From Hyphomicrobiales bacterium (GTDB lineage: Bacteria > Pseudomonadota > Alphaproteobacteria > Rhizobiales > Aestuariivirgaceae): a stretch of DNA of 7,053 nucleotides. The first letter of the stretch is position 1, and each line of letters opens with the position of its first letter. The translations under genes were made by a program, and so were the position numbers. Shown piece by piece: positions 1 through 6,579 of this stretch. The DNA lies in assembly GCA_026987255.1 (NCBI GenBank), contig JALSNA010000446.1:1-7053 (forward strand), written 5' to 3'. The notes below the pieces were generated by a model, which worked only from the letters and a program-made list of their open reading frames with translations, was not told the origin of the DNA and did no database searches.

Positions 1-588
1 GCCTTCCCTTCCACCCCCTGCCGGGAGGGCCGCATGGGCACCATCGGGGGCGTCTTCGGCGCCAGAAGGCAAGCCTGAAGGCGCCGGAGCGGGCATGGCC
101 TTGGCAAATTGCCCCTTGCACCCTGCGGTCTGCAGCACGGGGGCTGCCGTCTTGCGGGCCGCCAATACACCAGAGGCCACAATCTGAAGATCCTTGGGCC
201 ATTCATCCCCCGGCAAGGGCGCCTGGGCGTTGTTTTCCAGATCCTTGTCCGGAGACATGGGGCCTTTTTCGTCTGTCTCATCCTGGCCTTGCGTCCGCCT
301 TTGCACAGACATCTGGGCACCGGCTTCCATGGCCAGGGCTTGCGCCTGCCGCGGCATGGTGTGCGCTGCGCAAGGGAGGATTTTTTCCGGCCAATCCCGC
401 CCTGCCCTCTTTTTGGGCTCGCGCCGCACATCCGCCTTGCCGTCCTCATCAGCGGAGCGCACCGCCGCGTTGAGGGCGCGCTGAAAGAGCGCAAGAGATT
501 TGCCTTTGTGGCCGGTCATGCCCTTGCCCTTGTCCACGCTGCCGGGAACGGCCCCTGCGGCGGGGGAAGGAACGGACGATGTTTTCAT
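1..588 (-). CDS. fliK: FliK/MotD-type hook-length control protein, N-terminal part (runs off left edge)
   Basis: An open frame of 196 codons starts at the ATG at 588-586 and reaches the window edge without a stop. The ATG overlaps the motC stop as ATGA, and an AGGA lies about 9 nt upstream, so the start is well supported. The visible part begins MKTSSVPSPAAG. It is hydrophilic, rich in Ala, Gly, Pro, Gln and Lys, with no signal peptide or membrane segment, and probably disordered. FliK proteins are secreted rulers with a disordered N-terminal region and a conserved C-terminal domain that switches export specificity at FlhB; that domain would lie outside the window. The identification therefore rests mainly on position: motB-motC-motD is a conserved order in rhizobia and Brucella, and rhizobial MotD has been reassigned as FliK. 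Two cysteines are visible (in LPCAAH and AGCKGQ). The coding frame is well supported, the product name less so. Confidence 0.68.
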   Translation of the reverse strand, partial: MKTSSVPSPAAGAVPGSVDKGKGMTGHKGKSLALFQRALNAAVRSADEDGKADVRREPKKRAGRDWPEKILPCAAHTMPRQAQALAMEAGAQMSVQRRTQGQDETDEKGPMSPDKDLENNAQAPLPGDEWPKDLQIVASGVLAARKTAAPVLQTAGCKGQFAKAMPAPAPSGLPSGAEDAPDGAHAALPAGGGREG

Positions 589-1739
589 TGGTCATGATCC
601 TTCAGCAATCTGGTAATGCCCGCAATGGCGGCGCGCGCCCTGACAGCCGCCGGCAGATCATCCACATTGCTGCTTGCCCCAGGCTTTCCAGCCGGGGTTT
701 TGGCAACCGGCTCTTCGATGATGGCGCGGCCAAGCACCAGTGCAGCCATGCGCAGCCTTTTGCCGCTTTCATCCAGGGCGGCAGGGGAAATGGCCCGCAG
801 GCTGGCCATGGCGGAGACAGGATCGGGGCCTGCAATGCGGGCGGCGGCAATCCAGGCATGGAGTCTGGCCTTGAACCTTGCCGAACCAGGATTGAACGAC
901 AGGGCCTTCTTTCCGGCCAGCTCCGCCAGGGCTGTCTTGCCCCCGATGAGCGCCTCGCGCGTCACCGCTGCATAGAGCAAGGCCTGCCGGCGCGGTTCAA
1001 GAAGCGCGATGTCCCTTTCCATCCGGGTGATGAGATGGGGTTTTGGACCAAAGTCCAGATGCACCAAAAACCAGGCATACCGGCGCAGGAAATCCGGCAT
1101 ATACTCAGATGGGCGAAAGTGCCGGATATAGTTTTTGGCGTATCTCATGAAAGCAGGCACATCTGCCTCGTTGCCGCTCAGAACAAGGGCGCGGCGCAAG
1201 GCCGCCTCCTCCAACAGGGTGCCCGGCTTGAGCAGCCGCACGCGATCCAGCAATTGCAAGGCCCGCTCAGGCTTGGCGGCGGCGCGCAGGAAGGCCTTGA
1301 CCAATGCCAGCTGGGCGCGCGCGGCAATGGTCAGGGCCTTGTCATCGACGGCTTTCAGATGTGCCCAGGCCTGCCCGTTGCGCCCTTCGGCATAGGCCAC
1401 GGCCCCCTCCAGGGCACCCTTGGGAAGATTGACGGGCTTTTTGCCTTTCAGCAGGCGCAAGGCCACCGCCGGATTGCCGCCGCTGAGGACATAAACCAGC
1501 AAGGCCTGGGCATCGCGCCGGTTCTTCCAGGTCTCTTCCGGCAAGGATGCATAGACCTTGCCGATATGGGCCAGCAGGCGCGCCTGGCCGCGATAGGCCT
1601 TTTCGTCACCATGCACGATCCGGTCTTGCAAATTCTGCAAAGCCTGCAAGTAGCGCCAGGCCTGCAAGGGCTGCCCCGGGGCGGGGCTGGCGGCGCCCAT
1701 GGCGAGGGACAGCACGAGAAACAGAATGGCAATGCGCAT
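585..1739 (-). CDS. motC: MotC-like periplasmic motility protein (MotB partner)
   Basis: A protein of 384 residues. In rhizobia MotC is exported to the periplasm, where it binds the periplasmic part of MotB and is needed for motor rotation. Residues 1-20 form a typical signal peptide (MRIAILFLVLSLAMGAASPA: a short basic start, hydrophobic core, small residues before cleavage) with no lipobox cysteine. The mature part is mostly helical, rich in Ala, Leu and Arg, with repeat-like helical pairs. A segment at about 199-225 (YAKNYIRHFRPSEYMPDFL) resembles the conserved centre of the MotC family. The ATG at 1739 was chosen because it has GGAG 8 nt upstream, lies 2 nt after the motB stop, and gives a signal peptide. 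The frame stays open for another 59 codons upstream, but these lie inside motB. The stop overlaps the next start (ATGA). It is somewhat shorter than the roughly 430 residues I recall for the S. meliloti protein. The family call rests on context and remembered similarity, not a search. Confidence 0.82.
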   Translation of the reverse strand: MRIAILFLVLSLAMGAASPAPGQPLQAWRYLQALQNLQDRIVHGDEKAYRGQARLLAHIGKVYASLPEETWKNRRDAQALLVYVLSGGNPAVALRLLKGKKPVNLPKGALEGAVAYAEGRNGQAWAHLKAVDDKALTIAARAQLALVKAFLRAAAKPERALQLLDRVRLLKPGTLLEEAALRRALVLSGNEADVPAFMRYAKNYIRHFRPSEYMPDFLRRYAWFLVHLDFGPKPHLITRMERDIALLEPRRQALLYAAVTREALIGGKTALAELAGKKALSFNPGSARFKARLHAWIAAARIAGPDPVSAMASLRAISPAALDESGKRLRMAALVLGRAIIEEPVAKTPAGKPGASSNVDDLPAAVRARAAIAGITRLLKDHDQ

Positions 1740-1741
1740 GA

Positions 1742-3007
1742 TCACTTCTCCAGGAGCAATATCCCGATGCGCCGGTTCGATGCCGCCAGGGGATCTCCCG
1801 GCACCGCCAGTTTCCTGTCCGCGTAGCCCTCGATCCGGACGATGCGATCCTGGGCGATGCCGCCGCGCAGCAGCATGTAGCGGGCCGCATGGGCACGCGC
1901 CGTGGACAGGCGCCAATTGTCATAGGCATCGGTCCGGAAGGGCCGCCCATCGGTATGGCCGCGCAGCACGATCCTGCCTGGCTTGCCGCGCAGGATGGCG
2001 GCGATATGGTCCATGAAGCGCACGGTTTCGCGCCGGGGCTTGGCGGAACCTATCTCGAACATGCCAAAACCGGCCTTGTCGGACACGGTTATGAGAACGC
2101 CCTGCTTGGTGCGTTTGACTTTCACCCCGGGCAGGTGTGAGGCATCGCCATGGGCCAGCGCCTTTTTTATCTCTGCCTTGATCTGCCCATAGACCCTGTC
2201 CGCCGCTGCAAGCTTCGCCAAAGGGGCTTTTCGGGCCGGCCTTGCGCGTCCCTTTTTCGCCCGCGGCGCCTTGCGATGGCCTTTTGCGGTTGCGGAATCG
2301 CCGCGCCTGGCCGCCATGCCTTGGCGGGCCTTCTGGCGCTTTGCCGCACCTCCGTCATTCCTGGCCATGAGATCAAGGCCGGTTTCATCGGGAGATCCAT
2401 CGGCCGGGTCCTCCAGATCCTTTTGCAGGCTCTGCCAGCTTTTGGGCGAGAAAGGATCGCGAAACCGGATGCCGCCTTGCGCACCGAGTGTCTCCGGCTT
2501 GCGTGCCTTGCGGTTCATGCCCTTCAGCAGATCGGGCGCGCCGCCGGCTATCTTGTCCAGGGTATGAACAGGATCCCTGAAAAGCTCGCTTTCCGGAATG
2601 TCGCCGCCGCTGTAATAGGTGGCGGGCCCCTTCTTCCTTTCCTGCTTGCGCTTCTTGTTGTCGTTGGCGTTGCCCTGGTGACTTTCGGCCTTCGCCATGG
2701 CCTCGGTCTTGAGCTCCTTGTTCTTGACATCGCCGCTCGAGGAATCCTTGTTTTCCTGCAGGCCTCTGGGATTGGTGGTGGTGTCCACCAGCTTGACGGG
2801 ATTGAAATAGCTGGCCACCTGCGAGCGCGTCTCCTCGTTGGCGGCATTGATCAGCCACATGACGAGAAAGAAGGCCATCATGGCGGTCATGAAATCCGCA
2901 TAGGCGACTTTCCACACGCCACCGTGGTGACAATCGTCTCCATTGCCGCGTTTTCTGCGCACGATGACGATTTCCGGCGCGCCCTTGTCCTTGCCATCCA
3001 TGCTCAT
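1742..3007 (-). CDS. motB: Flagellar stator protein MotB
   Basis: A protein of 421 residues. MotB and MotA form the proton-driven stator, and MotB anchors it to peptidoglycan. The N-terminal cytoplasmic part leads into the hallmark segment VWKVAYADFMTAMMAFFLVM (31-50). Asp38 is in the position of the essential proton-channel aspartate, and the single membrane helix spans about 38-56. A long charged linker (about 75-270) carries the SELFRDPVHTLDKI segment (140-152) that I associate with rhizobial MotB. Its last part (about 222-265) is very rich in Lys, Arg and Ala. The C-terminal OmpA/MotB peptidoglycan-binding domain covers about 300-419, with LRGHTDGRPF (348-357), NWRLSTARA and SNRRIGILLL (410-419). 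The start ATG overlaps the stop of the FliH-like gene (ATGA). No clear Shine-Dalgarno sequence precedes it, so translation probably depends on coupling; a second ATG two codons later (3001) is possible. motC follows after 2 nt. No motA lies in the window. Confidence 0.96.
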   Translation of the reverse strand: MSMDGKDKGAPEIVIVRRKRGNGDDCHHGGVWKVAYADFMTAMMAFFLVMWLINAANEETRSQVASYFNPVKLVDTTTNPRGLQENKDSSSGDVKNKELKTEAMAKAESHQGNANDNKKRKQERKKGPATYYSGGDIPESELFRDPVHTLDKIAGGAPDLLKGMNRKARKPETLGAQGGIRFRDPFSPKSWQSLQKDLEDPADGSPDETGLDLMARNDGGAAKRQKARQGMAARRGDSATAKGHRKAPRAKKGRARPARKAPLAKLAAADRVYGQIKAEIKKALAHGDASHLPGVKVKRTKQGVLITVSDKAGFGMFEIGSAKPRRETVRFMDHIAAILRGKPGRIVLRGHTDGRPFRTDAYDNWRLSTARAHAARYMLLRGGIAQDRIVRIEGYADRKLAVPGDPLAASNRRIGILLLEK

Positions 3008-3681
3008 GGGACATCACCCGCCGCCGGGGCGCTTTCCCTTATCCGCCGCATCCATTGGCTCAGACGTGTTTCCAGCACGGTTTCATCCAGATGGGCGGCA
3101 AGAGTGCACTCCCTGGCGTCTTCCTCGAAGACGACCGCCGGCGCCAGCTCTCCCAGATTGTCCCGCAAGGAGGACAGCAAGGATGGCGCGCCCGTCACAT
3201 GGATCTTCAAGGCCCCATCCAGATCCAGAAGCCTTCGCACTTCGCCGCCCAGCTGCTCCACCGCCCTTGTGCGCGCCCTTTCCGCCAGCACCGGGGCGAG
3301 CACCTGCGCGGCCTGTTCGCCAAGGGCCGTGGCCAGCTCCTCAAGGCCCTGTTTCAGACCCTCCGCCAGGGCCTTTCCCGCCTCCTGCTGCCAGCGGCTC
3401 TCGCGCGCGGAGAGCTCCTGTTCATGCTGCGCCAGAAGCTTTTGCCTTTCTTCCGCGAATGCCTCTTCGGCTTGCGCCCTGCCCTGGCGCAAACCATCGG
3501 CAAAGGCGCGCTCCAGTTTGCGGGCGATGTCCTTCTCGTTTTCAGCCGCGGCGTTTTTTTCCTGCGCCGGGGCAGCTGATGCCAATGGCTGCGCCTTTCG
3601 GGGCCTGGCAGCGCCGCCAGCGCGGCTCGAGGGGCCATGCCCATATTCCTTGAGCACCAGGGATGCCGGAATGACCTTCAT
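3004..3681 (-). CDS. fliH: FliH-like flagellar export ATPase regulator/stalk protein
   Basis: A protein of 225 residues with the layout of the FliH/YscL family. FliH dimers bind the export ATPase FliI, dock it at the flagellar base and help deliver substrates. After a short N-terminal segment (MKVIPASLVLKEYG) and a disordered Ala/Pro stretch (about 15-45) comes a long charged helix or coiled coil (about 45-145). It has two GxxxG elements, at 63-67 (GLRQG) and 108-112 (GLKQG), within A-x-x-G patterns typical of FliH. The C-terminal domain (about 145-215) has the family pattern: a helix, LKIHVTGAPSLL, EEDARECTLAAHLDETVLETRL, then the end helix. The start is supported by GGAG 8 nt upstream and by the ATGA overlap with the fliF stop; the stop overlaps the motB start in the same way. 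Rhizobial versions are divergent and often left as hypothetical proteins. I assign it by architecture and context; a search for the FliH profile would settle it. Confidence 0.77.
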   Translation of the reverse strand: MKVIPASLVLKEYGHGPSSRAGGAARPRKAQPLASAAPAQEKNAAAENEKDIARKLERAFADGLRQGRAQAEEAFAEERQKLLAQHEQELSARESRWQQEAGKALAEGLKQGLEELATALGEQAAQVLAPVLAERARTRAVEQLGGEVRRLLDLDGALKIHVTGAPSLLSSLRDNLGELAPAVVFEEDARECTLAAHLDETVLETRLSQWMRRIRESAPAAGDVP

Positions 3682-5357
3682 GTCCGGGTCTCCTCATGCA
3701 GCCATTCGCGGATGACATTGGCCGCCTGCTTCTCGTCGTAGCTGATCATCTGGCGCAGGCGCTTCAAGGGCGTGTTGGAGGCGCTGTTCATGATATCGGC
3801 GATGAGGTCATCCTCGCTCTCGGTATCCGGTGCTGCCGCCCGGGACCCATCGGCGGAAAGAGCGGCATCATCCAGCACGATGGCCTCCGGCGTATCCAGC
3901 TGCGCTGCCGGGCCTGCCTCGATCTGGCCGGTGGCCATGGCCGCCTCGTCCGCGGGCGGTGCGCCCAGCATCTTCAAAGCCGGGCGCACGCCGAACCAGA
4001 TGACGATGCCCGTCACGGCCAGCACGATGAGCGCATTGACCAGCATGGGCAGCATCTTCACCAGCTGGCTTGTCAGGCTGGCCCCGGCAAGCGGCGGCAG
4101 GGGCTGCCTGGACTGGATGAAGTCGATGGCGCTGACCTTCAGCTTGTCGCCCCTTGCGGCGCTCAACCCGGCGGCGGTGCGCACCAGATCGGCGATCTCC
4201 TTCTCCTGGGAGCTGATTTCGGCCTTGGAGAGCTTGTGGCCGGTGACCGTCTCCAGGCTCTTGCGGTTGATGACCACGGCGATGGACAAGCGGGCGATGT
4301 CATAGCCGTTGCTGATGGTGTTGATCCTGCGCGAGCTGATCTCGTAGTTGGTAAGGCGTTCCTTGCGTTCGCGCCGCTCCTTGTTGCTTTGCGCCGGGCC
4401 CGATGCGGGTTTCGCATCTGGCAGCTCCTGATCCAGGGAGGCGGAAGCCGTCTTGCTGCTGTTGCTGGCGGTGGTCTTTTCCTTGATGTCGCGCACCGAG
4501 CGCTCCACCCGCGAGGCCGGATCAAAGATGGTCTGGGAGACGCTTTTCCTGTCGGTATTCAGGCGCGCGGCAACCGCGACCTGAAAATTGCCCGCCCCCA
4601 GATAGGGCATGAGCGTGCTTTGCACGTTTTCGCGAATCTGGCGCGCCACGCGCATTTCCAGATCCAGCAGGCGCCTGGGCACGGCCTCCTTGCGGTCCTC
4701 GCCGCTGGCCAGCAGGGAGCCGTTGGTGTCGAGCACGCTGACTTCGCTGATGTCGAGACCGGGAACGGCGCCGGCCACCAGATAGCGGATGGCGCTGGCC
4801 GTGGTGTCCTGAAAGGAGGCATCGGTGCGGATCAGCACGGAAGCGGAAGGGCTGGCCGCCTTCCTGCGAAAGCTGTTCCTCCTTGGCAGAACGATGTGGA
4901 CGCGCACCGCCCTCACCCCGGCAAAGGACTGGATCGTGCGGCCCAGCTCACCCTCCAGGGCGCGCACCAGGGTGATCTTCTGCATGAAGGAGGTCAGCCC
5001 CAGGGCGCCAATATTGTCGAAAAGCTCATACCCGGCATGGGCCGAGCGCGGCAGCCCCTTTTCGGCCAGCAGCATGCGCGCGCGCGCCGCCTCTCCATAG
5101 GCGACCTTGACGGTCTTGCCATCCTTGCTGACATCGTAGCGGATGCGCGCTTCGCTCAGGACCGTTCCGATGCCGCTGACATCGGAGGAGGACAGCCCGG
5201 TGTAGAGAACCTCATAGGAAGGGCGGGTGAGCAGATAGCCGGCCACGGTTATGGCGGCAACCATGAGAATGCCGGCAATGGCGAGCATCATCAGACGGCG
5301 CGCGCCAAGGCGCGAAAGATTGCCCGCAAGATGTGATAGATTTTCGCGCCAAACCAT
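3678..5357 (-). CDS. fliF: Flagellar MS-ring protein FliF
   Basis: FliF builds the MS ring in the inner membrane, which houses the export gate and carries the FliG switch ring. In the 564-residue frame counted from the upstream ATG (5372), membrane helix 1 is at 27-48. The ring-building periplasmic domains follow: the YscJ/FliF part with SYEVLYTGLSSSDVSGI (52-68) and RALEGELGRTIQSFAGVRAVRVHIVLP (137-163), then the FliF C-domain to about 420. Membrane helix 2 is at 441-463. A cytoplasmic tail ends in LKRLRQMISYDEKQAANVIREWL (536-558), the FliG-binding helices. I place the start at 5357 (MVWRENL, 559 aa) because GGAG lies 6 nt upstream; the ATG at 5372 (MLEPAM) has no visible ribosome site. This is the first gene of the operon and lies downstream of the flagellin terminator, so it should have its own promoter. 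Length and domains are normal. The product is certain; the start is not. Confidence 0.96.
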   Translation of the reverse strand: MVWRENLSHLAGNLSRLGARRLMMLAIAGILMVAAITVAGYLLTRPSYEVLYTGLSSSDVSGIGTVLSEARIRYDVSKDGKTVKVAYGEAARARMLLAEKGLPRSAHAGYELFDNIGALGLTSFMQKITLVRALEGELGRTIQSFAGVRAVRVHIVLPRRNSFRRKAASPSASVLIRTDASFQDTTASAIRYLVAGAVPGLDISEVSVLDTNGSLLASGEDRKEAVPRRLLDLEMRVARQIRENVQSTLMPYLGAGNFQVAVAARLNTDRKSVSQTIFDPASRVERSVRDIKEKTTASNSSKTASASLDQELPDAKPASGPAQSNKERRERKERLTNYEISSRRINTISNGYDIARLSIAVVINRKSLETVTGHKLSKAEISSQEKEIADLVRTAAGLSAARGDKLKVSAIDFIQSRQPLPPLAGASLTSQLVKMLPMLVNALIVLAVTGIVIWFGVRPALKMLGAPPADEAAMATGQIEAGPAAQLDTPEAIVLDDAALSADGSRAAAPDTESEDDLIADIMNSASNTPLKRLRQMISYDEKQAANVIREWLHEETRT

Positions 5358-5390
5358 CGCCGGCTCCAGCATGACTGTTCACTGGGCCAT

Positions 5391-5423
5391 TAATCCGGCA
5401 TCAATCTTGCGCGAGCATTGCGC
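5391..5423 (-). promoter_or_regulatory. Phased direct repeats upstream of fliF, possible regulator site
   Basis: On the plus strand AATC occurs at 5392 and 5403, and TTGCGC at 5407 and 5418; both pairs are exactly 11 nt apart. Direct repeats at about one helical turn are typical of binding sites for OmpR-family response regulators. In Brucella the OmpR-type regulator FtcR is reported to bind upstream of fliF, and its rhizobial relative Rem controls flagellar genes. The repeats end about 19 nt before the upstream fliF ATG, close to where a promoter or leader would lie. I could not define a convincing -35/-10 pair. The repeats are plainly present; their function is inferred. Confidence 0.32.
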
Positions 5424-5437
5424 CGCATACGGAACAT

Positions 5438-5477
5438 AAAGAGAACACAAAAGGCCGCGGCAAACAGGTGCCGCGGC
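5438..5477 (-). terminator. Intrinsic terminator after flagellin
   Basis: In the minus-strand transcript a perfect 9-bp GC-rich stem (GCCGCGGCA / TGCCGCGGC, plus-strand arms 5469-5477 and 5454-5462) encloses a 6-nt loop. It is followed by CTTTTGTGTTCTCTTT. It lies about 137 nt after the flagellin stop and upstream of fliF, so it should separate the abundant flagellin transcript from the basal-body/motor operon. Each arm contains a self-complementary core (GCCGCGGC). Confidence 0.78.
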
Positions 5478-5515
5478 AAGTCTACGGAGTAGCCAAAACA
5501 GACAGAAAGGAGCAA

Positions 5516-5532
5516 CCTTGAGGTTCTCAAGG
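5516..5532 (-). other. Hairpin in flagellin 3' region
   Basis: A perfect 7-bp inverted repeat, CCTTGAG / CTCAAGG, flanks a 3-nt loop, about 82 nt after the flagellin stop. In the transcript it is followed by TTGCTCCTTTCTGTCTGTTTT, which is only moderately T-rich. It could be a weak first terminator or a 3'-end stabilising hairpin ahead of the stronger one at 5454-5477. Confidence 0.45.
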
Positions 5533-5613
5533 AAAATGGAAGGGGGCGGCGGCCGCCTCAACCGGGGGCGATTGGGGGGTATGGGATATGAGGACGGCCG
5601 GCCGCCTTTGGGG

Positions 5614-6537
5614 TTACCTGAACAGCGAGAGAATCGTCTGGCTGGAGGCATTGGCAATGCTCAGCGCCTGGACGCCAAGCTGCTGCTGCGTCTGCAGGGC
5701 CTTCAGGCGGGTGGATTCGGCGTTCATGTCGGCATCGACAAGCTGGCTGACGCCGCGGCCGATGGCATCCATCAGCGAGGAGACGAAATCGGTCTGCATC
5801 TCGATGCGCTTCTTGCCGGCGCCCAGGTCACTGGCGGCGGTGGTCATCGACGAGATGGACTTATCCACAGCCTTGATGATATCCTCAAGATCGGTGAGAT
5901 CGGCGGAGGAATCCGTCAGGGTGGAGATGTCCAGCGTGGCAACGGTGAAGTTGCTGCCGCTGGTGGTGGTATACTGCTTGTCCAGGATGCCGGTGGCCGA
6001 GGCATTGGCATCGAACAGCTTGATGTTGTCGATGTTGATGTTGATGGTGCCGACGGAGACGCCGGTGCTGGTGCGGGTGAAGGAGGCCACCACGGACTTC
6101 GTGGCATTGTAGTTGGCGGCCGAGGAATCCACCTTCAGCCAGTTCTCGCCGGAGAAGGAGGCGGAAGACGCGATGCTCTGCAGCTGGTTCTGCAGCTCGT
6201 CGATCTCCGACTGGATCTTGCCGCGGTCGACGCCCGGCTCGCGGGCCGCCACCAGCTTGGTCTTGATCTCGGTGACGACATCGATGGACTTGTCCAGGGC
6301 CGTGTAGGCCACATCCACGGTCGCCTTGCCCAGGCCGAGGGCGTCCTTGACGGTTCCCAGCGCCTTGTTGTCGGAGCGCATGGTGGTCGCGATCGACCAG
6401 TAGGCGGCATTGTCGGTCGCGGTGGCGACGCGATAGCCGGTGGAAATGCGATTCTGGGTCTGCTCCAGCTCCTTGTTGGTCTGGGTGAGAGTCTGAAGCG
6501 CCGTCATGGCGGCAGCATTGGTCCTGATGCTAGACAT
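5614..6537 (-). CDS. fliC: Flagellin, rhizobial type
   Basis: A flagellin of 307 residues, the filament subunit exported through the flagellar apparatus. The N-terminal D0/D1 region (about 1-135) begins MSSIRTNAAAMTALQTL and contains ISTGYRVATATDNAAYWSIA (31-50) and KLVAAREPGVDRGKIQSEID (94-113), followed by ASFSGENWL. These are characteristic of rhizobial/Brucella flagellins. The short central part (about 136-215) is Ser/Thr/Asn/Asp-rich and holds little or no extra outer domain. The C-terminal D1/D0 region (about 216-307) ends QALSIANASSQTILSLFR, the usual aromatic-Arg end. There are no cysteines. Codons are strongly biased to C- or G-ending forms (CTG, ATC, GCC, ACC), as expected for a highly expressed gene. 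GGGG within AAAGGGG lies 8 nt before the ATG. The gene has its own leader and terminator. It would be called flaA in rhizobial naming and fliC in Brucella naming. Only one flagellin copy lies between fliP and fliF. Confidence 0.97.
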   Translation of the reverse strand: MSSIRTNAAAMTALQTLTQTNKELEQTQNRISTGYRVATATDNAAYWSIATTMRSDNKALGTVKDALGLGKATVDVAYTALDKSIDVVTEIKTKLVAAREPGVDRGKIQSEIDELQNQLQSIASSASFSGENWLKVDSSAANYNATKSVVASFTRTSTGVSVGTININIDNIKLFDANASATGILDKQYTTTSGSNFTVATLDISTLTDSSADLTDLEDIIKAVDKSISSMTTAASDLGAGKKRIEMQTDFVSSLMDAIGRGVSQLVDADMNAESTRLKALQTQQQLGVQALSIANASSQTILSLFR

Positions 6538-6545
6538 GTTTCTAG

Positions 6546-6552
6546 CCCCTTT
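6546..6552 (-). promoter_or_regulatory. Ribosome binding site of flagellin
   Basis: AAAGGGG in the transcript, with 8 nt (CTAGAAAC) to the ATG. It supports the start at 6537 and lies outside the leader hairpins upstream. Confidence 0.7.
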
Positions 6553-6579
6553 CTTTTACGGTACTGGTACTTCGGGAAA

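Noticed and set aside
579..1826. 415-codon plus-strand open frame opposite motC
   Set aside because: Composition and lack of any family resemblance mark it as a shadow; motC has a signal peptide, a good ribosome site and operon spacing.
1740..1916. N-terminal extension of the motC frame by 59 codons
   Set aside because: It lies inside the conserved end of motB, and the ATG at 1739 has a good ribosome site and starts a signal peptide.
2150..5336. Long plus-strand open frames (2150-3715 and 3696-5336) opposite motB, the FliH-like gene and fliF
   Set aside because: Low-complexity translations rich in Arg, Gly, Ala and His, fully antisense to well-identified genes; a GC-rich shadow effect.
6560..6571. 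Tandem GGTACT GGTACT just upstream of the flagellin ribosome site
   Set aside because: Only two 6-nt copies; could easily occur by chance and no known role fits.
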